Source: an uncultured Eubacteriales bacterium
GTDB taxonomy: Bacteria; Bacillota; Clostridia; Oscillospirales; Acutalibacteraceae
DNA: 64,000 nt
NCBI GenBank assembly: GCA_934552855.1
Contig: CAKTEU010000005.1
Span: forward strand, 1-64,000
Direction: 5' to 3'
The position numbers were made by a program, and so were the translations under genes. Shown here piece after piece: positions 15,954 to 23,011 of this stretch. The notes beneath the pieces were generated by a model. It was not told where the DNA came from, did not search any database, and saw only the letters and a program-made list of their open reading frames with translations. Positions within the stretch are counted from its first letter, which is position 1; every line of letters starts with the position of its first letter.

Positions 15954-17021
15954 TTATTTAACCGTAACTCTCCAGCCTCTTGTGTCCTCACGCTTGCCCC
16001 ACTGGATTCCGGTGAGCTCGTCATAAAGCTTTTGAGTGAGCGGTCCGATGTTTCCGTCGCCGATATTCATGATATCGTCCTCATAGCGAAGCTTGTTGAC
16101 CGGCGAAACAACGGCGGCGGTACCAGTTCCGAAAACTTCCTCAAGCGAACCGTCTTTTGCGGCGGCGATGAGTTCGTCAACGGAAATTCTTCTTTCTTCA
16201 ACTTCGTATCCCCAGTCTTTGCAGACCTTGAGAATCGAGTCACGGGTGATTCCGGGAAGGATGCTTCCGTTGAGAGCCGGAGTGACAACCTTTCCGTTGA
16301 TTTTGAAGCAGATGTTCATTGCGCCGACTTCTTCGATATACTTTCTTTCAACGCCGTCAAGCCAAAGAACCTGAGAGTATCCGCTGTCGTGAGCCTTGAC
16401 CTGAGCAATAAGGCTTGCGGCATAGTTTCCGCCGGTTTTTGTGAAGCCCATTCCGCCTCTGACCGCACGAACGTATTCGTCCTCAATCCAGATTGCAACG
16501 GGTTCAAGTCCGCTTTCATAGTAAGCTCCCGACGGAGAAAGGATAATCATGAAAAGATAGGTCTTTGACGGAGCAACACCGAGAAAATCGTCGGTTGCGA
16601 TTACGAACGGACGGATGTAAAGCGACGTTCCCTCTTCGCTCGGTACCCAGTCACGGTCAACGTCAACAACGGCCTTGACCGCTTCAACAAAGTCCTCCTC
16701 CGGAATTTCCGGAATGCAGAGACGGCGGCTTGAATTGTTCGCTCTTTTTGCGTTCATGTCCGGACGGAAAAGATAGATTTCGTCGTCCGCTCCGCGGTAA
16801 GCCTTCATGCCTTCAAACATTTCCTGACCGTAATGGAAAACCATTGCCGCCGGCGAAAGGCTGATGTCGCCGTAAGGTACGATTCTTGCATCGTGCCAGC
16901 CCTTGCCCTCGGTATAGTTCATGATGAACATATGATCGGTGAAGATTTTTCCGAAGCCGAGCTTTTCACCCTTTTTCGGTTTTTCTTTCGGAGTTGTTGT
17001 TTTTGTAATTTTGATGTCCAT
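15954..17021 (-). CDS. ilvE: Branched-chain amino-acid aminotransferase
   Basis: A pyridoxal-phosphate class IV transaminase that interconverts Val, Leu and Ile with their 2-oxoacids, using glutamate/2-oxoglutarate. The 355-residue protein is the BCAT (eukaryote-like) length class. Visible motifs are FHYGQEMFEGMKAYRG, YIRPFVIAT, GFTKTGGNYAAS with the cofactor lysine, VGAMNICF and FGTGTAAVVSPV. It is the last gene of the T-box-led operon, 35 bases after the oxidoreductase gamma subunit. That position links it to making amino acids from the 2-oxoacids formed by the neighbouring oxidoreductase. Confidence 0.93.
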   Translation of the reverse strand: MDIKITKTTTPKEKPKKGEKLGFGKIFTDHMFIMNYTEGKGWHDARIVPYGDISLSPAAMVFHYGQEMFEGMKAYRGADDEIYLFRPDMNAKRANNSSRRLCIPEIPEEDFVEAVKAVVDVDRDWVPSEEGTSLYIRPFVIATDDFLGVAPSKTYLFMIILSPSGAYYESGLEPVAIWIEDEYVRAVRGGMGFTKTGGNYAASLIAQVKAHDSGYSQVLWLDGVERKYIEEVGAMNICFKINGKVVTPALNGSILPGITRDSILKVCKDWGYEVEERRISVDELIAAAKDGSLEEVFGTGTAAVVSPVNKLRYEDDIMNIGDGNIGPLTQKLYDELTGIQWGKREDTRGWRVTVK

Positions 17022-17056
17022 ATGTATACACTTCTTTCAAGTAAAATTACAGTCTT

Positions 17057-17587
17057 TTAATAGTCAAAACCGACTTTGAGTGCGTTGAGGTTGATGTCAA
17101 GAAGGTTTGCCTTTCTCGGCGGAATAACCTTTTGAAGCGCTTCTTTTGTGTTTTCAAAGCTCATGTCGGAACATTCTTTGATAAGCTTTCCGCAAAGAAT
17201 CATGTTTGCAAGAGTTGCAAAGCCTGCGTCTTTTGCCATTTTTGTTGCCGGAACATAGAAAACGGAAACGTCGTCACGCTCAACTTTTTCTTCGATGAGG
17301 GTTGAGTCAACAAGAATCATTCCGCCGGGAACAACGCTGTTTTCGTAACGTCTGAGCGAGGGAAGGTTCATTGCAATCAGGCAGTTCGGTTCGTTTACAA
17401 TCGGCGAACCGACCGGGTCGTCGCTGATGATTACGCTGCAGTTTGCCGTTCCGCCGCGCATTTCGGGACCGTAGGAAGGAAGCCAGCTTACGTTCTTTTC
17501 TTCGATAAGACCTTTTGTTGCAAGGAATTTTCCGGCGAACAAAACCCCTTGACCGCCGAAACCGGCGATGAGAATTTGCATATTCAT
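17057..17587 (-). CDS. 2-oxoacid:ferredoxin oxidoreductase, gamma subunit
   Basis: The 176-residue protein has the POR_gamma hallmarks: GFGGQGVLFAGKFLA at the start, SYGPEMRGGTANC and PNCLIAMN. This subunit completes the catalytic interface and helps coenzyme A handling. ATG at 17587 is preferred to the GTG at 17590 because GGAGG lies 7 bases before it. It overlaps the stop of the beta subunit gene, a sign of translational coupling. Together with the three genes upstream it makes a four-subunit enzyme of the ketoisovalerate or ketoglutarate class. Confidence 0.92.
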   Translation of the reverse strand: MNMQILIAGFGGQGVLFAGKFLATKGLIEEKNVSWLPSYGPEMRGGTANCSVIISDDPVGSPIVNEPNCLIAMNLPSLRRYENSVVPGGMILVDSTLIEEKVERDDVSVFYVPATKMAKDAGFATLANMILCGKLIKECSDMSFENTKEALQKVIPPRKANLLDINLNALKVGFDY

Positions 17588-18339
17588 CACTTTTCCTCCT
17601 TCTGTGCGCTTCTGTCTTTATATACACCGAGGGGATAATAAGGAATCATGTTTTCCTCAAGCCACTTGAGTGCGTTTTGCGGAGTCATGCCCCAGTTCGT
17701 CGGGCAGCTTGAAACAACTTCAATGAGCGAAAAGCCCTTTTTGTCAATCTGATTTTGGAAAGCCTTTTTGATTGCCTTCTTTGCGTTTTTGACGTTTTTG
17801 ACGTTGTTGACGGCAACACGCTCAATATATTCCGCACCGTCAAGCTGAGAAAGCATCTCGCAAACCTTTACCGGATAGCCGCAAAGGTTGACGTCTCTTC
17901 CGTAAGGCGAAGTCTGAGTAACCTGACCGGGAAGCGAGGTCGGAGCCATCTGGCCGCCGGTCATTCCGTAAATTGCGTTATTGACAAAAATCACGGTGAT
18001 GTTTTCGTTTCTTGTTGCGGCATGAACGGTTTCCGCCATACCGATTGAAGCAAGGTCGCCGTCACCCTGATAGGTGAAAACGATGTTGTCCGGTTCGGCA
18101 CGTTTTACGCCGGTTGCAACGGCCGGCGCTCTTCCGTGAGCGGCCTCAACCATGTCGCAGGCAAAATAGTTATAAGCAAGAACGGCACAGCCGACAGGAG
18201 CGATACCGATTGTTTTTCCCTCAATGCCGAGTTCGTCAATCGCTTCGGCAACAAGGCGGTGAATAATGCCGTGAGTGCAGCCGGGGCAATAATGGAACGG
18301 CGCATCGGTGAGTGATTTCGGTTTTTCAAAAACAACCAT
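17587..18339 (-). CDS. 2-oxoacid:ferredoxin oxidoreductase, beta (thiamine-diphosphate) subunit
   Basis: The 250-residue subunit binds thiamine diphosphate. FHYCPGCTHGIIHRL opens it (conserved Cys pair region), then APVGCAV, the thiamine-diphosphate motif GDGDLASIGMAE with NNAIYGMTGGQMAPT, and VSSCPTNWGM. The length matches beta subunits of the VOR/KOR class. Its ATG overlaps the stop of the alpha gene by one base (TAATG). Without structure-based comparison, keto-isovalerate and 2-oxoglutarate as substrates cannot be told apart; context favours branched-chain acids. Confidence 0.92.
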   Translation of the reverse strand: MVVFEKPKSLTDAPFHYCPGCTHGIIHRLVAEAIDELGIEGKTIGIAPVGCAVLAYNYFACDMVEAAHGRAPAVATGVKRAEPDNIVFTYQGDGDLASIGMAETVHAATRNENITVIFVNNAIYGMTGGQMAPTSLPGQVTQTSPYGRDVNLCGYPVKVCEMLSQLDGAEYIERVAVNNVKNVKNAKKAIKKAFQNQIDKKGFSLIEVVSSCPTNWGMTPQNALKWLEENMIPYYPLGVYKDRSAQKEEK

Positions 18340-19403
18340 TATTCTTTTCCTCCTTTGTCTGCTTTTTCAATTGCTTCAAGAACCATATTGGGCGAAGGAA
18401 TCATTCCGCCGACACGGTTGCAAAGCATTACGGGGCGCTTGCACTTGATTGCAAGCTCGATGTCTTCAATCATCTGACCCATTGAAAGTTCAACACTGAT
18501 GAAAGTGTGTGCCTTTTCAGCCGCATCAAGAAGCGCCTTCTTCGGGAACGGCCAAAGGGTGATCGGGCGGATAAGACCGACCTTGATTCCCTTCTTTCTT
18601 GCTTCAACGATTGCGTTCTTTGAAACTCTCGCCGCAATTCCGAAGGCAACAACGCAGATTTCGGCGTCGTCCATCATGAAGCTTTCGTACATAACTTCGT
18701 TTTCTTCAACTTTTTTATATCTTTCATAACGTGCAAAGTTCAGTTCTTCAAGCTCCTCCGGAACGAGAGAAAGGGAGTTTACGATGTTGTGCTTTCTTTT
18801 GCACTTTGTTCCGGTGACAGCCCAGGGCTTTTCATATGTTGTTGCCTTGACTTCTTCGAGCGAAACGGGTTCCATCATCTGTCCCATTGTTCCGTCGGCA
18901 AGAATCATCGACGTCATTCTGTATTTATCCGCAAGGTCAAAGCCCTTAACGGTGAGCGAAGCCATTTCCTGAACGGAAGCCGGAGCAAGAACAATCATTT
19001 TATAGTCGCCGTGTCCGCCGCCCTTTGTTGCCTGGAAGTAATCCGACTGGCTCGGCTGGATTCCGCCGAGTCCGGGGCCGCCTCGCTGAACGTTGACAAC
19101 AAGTGCCGGAAGGTCGGAGCCGGCCATATATGAAAGTCCTTCGCTTTTGAGCGAAATTCCGGGACTTGAGGAAGAGGTCATAACCCTTTTTCCGGCCGAG
19201 GAAACGCCGTAAACCATGTTGATTGCGGCAACTTCGCTTTCAGCCTGAAGAAATACGCCGCCTATTTTCGGCATCCTTTTTGCCATGTATGCCGCAACCT
19301 CCGTCTGCGGTGTGATGGGATAGCCGAAATAAAAACGGCAGCCGGCAAGAATTGCAGCTTCTGCAATTGCTTCGTTGCCTTTCATAAGTACTTTATCTGT
19401 CAT
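18339..19403 (-). CDS. vorB: 2-oxoacid:ferredoxin oxidoreductase, alpha subunit (VorB-like)
   Basis: The 354-residue subunit resembles the group named 3-methyl-2-oxobutanoate dehydrogenase subunit VorB. It opens with KVLMKGNEAIAEAAILAGCR, continues with FGYPITPQTEVAAYMA, VMTSSSSPGISL, and QRGGPGLGGIQPSQSDYFQA, and ends with a transketolase C-terminal domain. ATG at 19403 is chosen because GAGGTG precedes it. It follows the ferredoxin subunit gene directly. The enzyme interconverts a 2-oxoacid plus CoA with acyl-CoA, CO2 and reduced ferredoxin, and is reversible in anaerobes. Confidence 0.92.
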   Translation of the reverse strand: MTDKVLMKGNEAIAEAAILAGCRFYFGYPITPQTEVAAYMAKRMPKIGGVFLQAESEVAAINMVYGVSSAGKRVMTSSSSPGISLKSEGLSYMAGSDLPALVVNVQRGGPGLGGIQPSQSDYFQATKGGGHGDYKMIVLAPASVQEMASLTVKGFDLADKYRMTSMILADGTMGQMMEPVSLEEVKATTYEKPWAVTGTKCKRKHNIVNSLSLVPEELEELNFARYERYKKVEENEVMYESFMMDDAEICVVAFGIAARVSKNAIVEARKKGIKVGLIRPITLWPFPKKALLDAAEKAHTFISVELSMGQMIEDIELAIKCKRPVMLCNRVGGMIPSPNMVLEAIEKADKGGKE

Positions 19404-19414
19404 TTTTTCGCACC

Positions 19415-19621
19415 TCACTTTTCAACTGTAATAACGCAGTCGGGACACATAGTTGCACAAAATGCACAAGCAATACATTTTTCCTGATCGGTCATTTCCG
19501 CAGGTGAATGTCCTTTTGCATTGATTTTGTTTTCCGCAATTTTAATGAGTTTTTTCGGGCAGGCATCGACACAAAGTCCGCAGCCCTTGCACAGGTCCGT
19601 TTTAAAAGTTACCTTTGCCAT
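19415..19621 (-). CDS. 2-oxoacid:ferredoxin oxidoreductase, delta (2x[4Fe-4S] ferredoxin) subunit
   Basis: This 68-residue subunit has two CxxCxxCxxxCP clusters: CKGCGLCVDACP and CIACAFCATMCP, which bind two [4Fe-4S] centres and pass electrons to free ferredoxin. The length is typical of a delta subunit. GGAGG stands before the ATG. It sits 3 bases after the P-loop ATPase gene and is the first of the four oxidoreductase genes. Confidence 0.93.
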   Translation of the reverse strand: MAKVTFKTDLCKGCGLCVDACPKKLIKIAENKINAKGHSPAEMTDQEKCIACAFCATMCPDCVITVEK

Positions 19622-19624
19622 TTT

Positions 19625-20290
19625 TCAACCTCCTAAAATATTCTTCTGAAGTGTTAACGGAAACACATTTTCTATATCTTCAAACTGAGACGAAAGATTT
19701 GCTCTAACCGTTGTCATAACAAGCGGCAAAGAGGAAATTTCGCACAGCTTTTGAACAAGTGGAAAAGTATTTTCTATGTATTCTTTTGTTGTTTGAACAC
19801 CAACGTTTGAATTATTTACAATTCCCGAAAAACGAAGCGAACACGCAGTTTCAATTTCTCTCATAACCTCAATTGCTTCTTCGGGCGTTTGAGTCAATGG
19901 GCGATAAAAATTGACAACAAAAAGCATTTGATAGTCTTTCGTTTTTTCAATAAGCGGAGCGAATCTTCCAAGAGCGACCGCCCCCCTGTCGTCGCCGCCG
20001 ATATCCATTACCGAGTAGTTATCTTCACGGCAAAACGGAGCATACATTTCTGACGGCAGAGCCGGAATATCAAGATTTGAAGCGGCAAAAGACGAACAAA
20101 TAAGTTCGATTCCGTTTTCGGAAAGCACCTTTGCACTGTCTTTTGTTCTGAAATACGGATTCACGATATCAAGGTCAAGAATGCTGACATTTTCATGGTG
20201 CTTTTTAAGGTTAAGAGCGTAATTTACGGCAACATTCGTTTTTCCGCTTCCGTAATGACCGCAAAAAACAGTTATTTTTTTATCATTCAT
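19625..20290 (-). CDS. P-loop ATPase of the CooC/ParA (SIMIBI) class
   Basis: The 221-residue protein has the Walker A GHYGSGKT at residues 10-17, a switch region DLDIVNPYFR and a Walker B-like DIGGDDRG. SIMIBI ATPases of this kind mature metal enzymes (CooC, nickel) or position cargo (ParA, MinD). It lacks the classic deviant-Lys KGGxGK form. It lies inside the operon, 26 bases after the synthetase fusion and 3 before the ferredoxin subunit. A job in assembling or activating the iron-sulfur oxidoreductase is plausible but is inference. AAGGAGAAG precedes the ATG. Confidence 0.75.
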   Translation of the reverse strand: MNDKKITVFCGHYGSGKTNVAVNYALNLKKHHENVSILDLDIVNPYFRTKDSAKVLSENGIELICSSFAASNLDIPALPSEMYAPFCREDNYSVMDIGGDDRGAVALGRFAPLIEKTKDYQMLFVVNFYRPLTQTPEEAIEVMREIETACSLRFSGIVNNSNVGVQTTKEYIENTFPLVQKLCEISSLPLVMTTVRANLSSQFEDIENVFPLTLQKNILGG

Positions 20291-20316
20291 TATATCGCTT
20301 CTCCTTAAAAAATTTT

Positions 20317-22599
20317 TTAAAGCTTTGCTCTGATAATCTTTCCGCTTGTCGTTTTCGGAAGCTCTTCTCTGAATTCAACAATACGAGGATATTTATACGG
20401 CGCAGTATGCGTTTTAACATAGGTCTGAATCTCTTTTTTGAGTTCTTCGGTGCCCTCTGTTCCTTTTGTGAGAACGATACAAGCTTTTACAACCTGACCT
20501 CTGACATCATCGGGAGTGGCGCAAACACCGCATTCAAGAACATATGGAAGTTCCATGATAACGCTTTCAATCTCAAACGGTCCGATGCGGTAACCGGAGG
20601 ATTTGATAACATCATCAATGCGGCTTACGTACCAGAAATAGCCGTCCTCGTCACGCCATGCAACATCTCCGGTGTGATACATTCCGTCATGCCACGCTTC
20701 ACTTGTCTGCTTTTCGTCGCCGTAATAGCCGATGAAAAGTCCACATGGAGTGCCGTTTTCGGTGTGAATAACAATTTCGCCCGTTTCACCGACAGGAACG
20801 CTGTTTCCGTCCGGGTCAACAAGGTCAACGTTATAAAGCGGAGTCGGTTTGCCCATTGAGCCAAGCTTATGCTTTGAGCCGAAAAGATTGCCGATAACGA
20901 GCGTTGTTTCGGACTGACCGAAGCCTTCCATAACTTGAAGTCCGGTGAGTTCTTCAAGCTTTTTGAAAACTTCGGGATTGAGAGCTTCGCCGGCGATCGT
21001 TGCGTGTTCAACCGAGGAAAGGTCATACTTTGTGAGATCCTCTTTAATCATCATGCGATACATTGTCGGCGGTGCGCAGAAGGTTGTGATGTTATACTTT
21101 TTGAACATCGGTAAAATATCTGCGGCATCGAACTTATCGAAATCATAAACGAAAACCGCACCTTCGCAAAGCCACTGACCGTAAAGCTTGCCCCACATTG
21201 CCTTTGCCCAGCCGGTATCGGAAATTGTAAGGTGGAGACCGTTCGGGTTAACGCAGTGCCAATAGTTCGCCGTGATGAAATGACCGAGCGGATATTTATA
21301 TGAATGAGCGGCAATTTTCGGATAGCCCGTTGTTCCCGATGTGAAGAACATGAGCATGAGGTCGTTGCCGCACGGGGTATCGTCCGTGCGAACGAATTTT
21401 TCGCTGAAGAGCGGATACTCTTCGTCAAAATCATGCCAGCCGTCACGCCTGCCGTCGGTACAAATCTTTATTTTGAGCGACGGAGAATCCTTTTGGGCCT
21501 TTTCAATCTGTTCGCAGATGAAATCTTCGCCCGCACAGATGATTGCGGAAACATTTGCGGAATTGAAGCGATACAAATAATCGTGTTCCTGAAGAAGGTT
21601 GCTTGCCGGAATTGCGATTGCGCCGAGCTTATGAAGTCCGAGAACCGCAAACCAGAACTGATATCTGCGCTTGAGAACGAGCATTACCCTGTCGCCCTTT
21701 TTGATGCCAAGGCTTTTGAAATAGTTCGCACATTTTGCGGAATTTTCCTTCATATCAAGGAACGTGAACTCATGCTCCTTTTTGTCCTTTGAAATGTGGA
21801 GCATTGCACGCTTTTCCGGTGAGCGTTCGGCAAGAGCATCAACAACATCGAAAGAAAAGTTGAACTTATCCTCGTTTTCAAAGCTGATTGATTTAAGAAC
21901 GCCGTTTTCGTCCTCAACCGGGTGAATGAATTTATGATAAATTCGTTTGTTGGTTTTCTGACGTTTGATATCCTTGACATTTCTGAATTCTTCAACAGTA
22001 TCCGCACTCCAGTTTGACGGATTGAGAACGATTGCGTAAAATTCGCAGTTTTCCCCGTCAATGGCAATCATGCCGTGAGGGGTTGAAGAATCGTAATAAG
22101 CGCAGTCGCCCGGGTGAAGAATTTCGGTATGCGTTCCGATTTGAAGCTTCATCGTTCCGCTGATAACAAGGTCACATTCCTGACCGACATGAGTGGTAAG
22201 TTCAATATCCTTATGGAGTGCTTCTTCGCTGTATACACATTCAACATAAAGCGGTTCGGCAATTCTGTTTCTGAAAGCGGCAGCAAGGTTAAAGTAATCC
22301 ATGCCGTGAGCACGCTCAATGCGCTGACCGTCGTCTTTTCTTGTGATTGTATAAGTTTTAAGCTTCGGTGCGGAGCCTTCGATAATTTCCGAAACATCAA
22401 CGCCGAAAGCAAGAGCACAGCGGTACAAAAACGCAAAGCTCAAATCGTGGCACCCGTTTTCACATTCAAGGTATTCTTCGGTGCTTACCCCGGTGAGAGT
22501 TGCCATTTTTTCAGGCGAGAAACCGACAACTTCACGAAGTTCACGGATTCTTTCCGCCATTTCAAGAATTTTAAGGTCGAGAGATGTGATTGTTTCCAT
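20317..22599 (-). CDS. HTH-cupin-acyl-CoA synthetase fusion, copy 1
   Basis: The 760-residue protein joins three parts. Residues about 12-66 are an XRE-type helix-turn-helix (MAERIRELREVVGFSPEKMA), 130-190 a cupin_2 domain (GDCAYYDSSTPHGMIAI), and 225-760 an AMP-forming acyl-CoA synthetase with FFTSGTTGYPK, GFGQSETT, YHTGDVAWRDEDGYFWYVSR and the C-terminal PKTTSGKIIR with catalytic Lys. The synthetase part resembles medium-chain acyl-CoA synthetases. ATG at 22599 has GGGAGGAAC just upstream. A T-box leader precedes it, and the oxidoreductase and transaminase genes follow. It would activate a branched-chain fatty acid while the N-terminus may sense or regulate; substrate and DNA target are inferred. 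Confidence 0.88.
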   Translation of the reverse strand: METITSLDLKILEMAERIRELREVVGFSPEKMATLTGVSTEEYLECENGCHDLSFAFLYRCALAFGVDVSEIIEGSAPKLKTYTITRKDDGQRIERAHGMDYFNLAAAFRNRIAEPLYVECVYSEEALHKDIELTTHVGQECDLVISGTMKLQIGTHTEILHPGDCAYYDSSTPHGMIAIDGENCEFYAIVLNPSNWSADTVEEFRNVKDIKRQKTNKRIYHKFIHPVEDENGVLKSISFENEDKFNFSFDVVDALAERSPEKRAMLHISKDKKEHEFTFLDMKENSAKCANYFKSLGIKKGDRVMLVLKRRYQFWFAVLGLHKLGAIAIPASNLLQEHDYLYRFNSANVSAIICAGEDFICEQIEKAQKDSPSLKIKICTDGRRDGWHDFDEEYPLFSEKFVRTDDTPCGNDLMLMFFTSGTTGYPKIAAHSYKYPLGHFITANYWHCVNPNGLHLTISDTGWAKAMWGKLYGQWLCEGAVFVYDFDKFDAADILPMFKKYNITTFCAPPTMYRMMIKEDLTKYDLSSVEHATIAGEALNPEVFKKLEELTGLQVMEGFGQSETTLVIGNLFGSKHKLGSMGKPTPLYNVDLVDPDGNSVPVGETGEIVIHTENGTPCGLFIGYYGDEKQTSEAWHDGMYHTGDVAWRDEDGYFWYVSRIDDVIKSSGYRIGPFEIESVIMELPYVLECGVCATPDDVRGQVVKACIVLTKGTEGTEELKKEIQTYVKTHTAPYKYPRIVEFREELPKTTSGKIIRAKL

Positions 22600-22676
22600 A
22601 ATTGTTCCTCCCAATAATCAAAAGCTGAAAAGGAGCAATTCCCGTTGCTGCAAAAAAGGTGAGTGCTAAAAGGAAA

Positions 22677-22965
22677 CAAAAAAAGCTCATCTCAAGATGT
22701 AATTCTCGAGACGAGCGTAATAAATTACTACCCGCGGTACCACTCAAATTGCGATTACAAAACCGCCACTCTTCAGGTTCAAACAAACCCTATGCCTTTA
22801 CGCAGCATACACGAGAGGATTCTACTTGTTAAAAACTTTCTTTCCTCCGGCTCAGGAACTACATCAAAAAAGCGCCTTTGACGGCTTTCACCAAACGCCG
22901 ACTCTCTGAAAAAGGTTGTGCCTCATTGAACTTTCCTTCAACGCTTTAAAATATTTAATTTATTG
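22677..22965 (-). promoter_or_regulatory. T-box riboswitch (leader 1), candidate Val specifier
   Basis: The T-box core GAGTGGTACCGCGGG lies at 22745-22731 on the minus strand. Stem I has the typical CAGAGAGTCGGCG and TTTGGTGAAAGCCG features (about 22905-22870). A Rho-independent terminator GCTCGTCTCGAG / CTTGAGATGAGC plus seven T follows at 22716-22678. Uncharged tRNA should stabilise the antiterminator and turn on the operon. Near the TTCCTGAG that closes stem I, GTA (22862-22860) is the best-placed specifier codon, meaning valine. That reading was done by eye and is tentative. Confidence 0.92.
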
Positions 22966-22970
22966 AGTGG

Positions 22971-22999
22971 ATGATATCACATCTTCAAAAAAATGTCAA
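22971..22999 (-). promoter_or_regulatory. Promoter of T-box operon 1
   Basis: Minus strand TTGACA, 17-base spacer, TATCAT, just after the stop of the second fusion gene. Confidence 0.75.
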
Positions 23000-23011
23000 G
23001 TAGTTTTTTAA

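Noticed and set aside
16032..16568. Long plus-strand frame opposite ilvE, like many in this window
   Set aside because: High codon bias of the true minus-strand genes leaves the complementary frames open. The minus-strand frame matches a known family over its full length.
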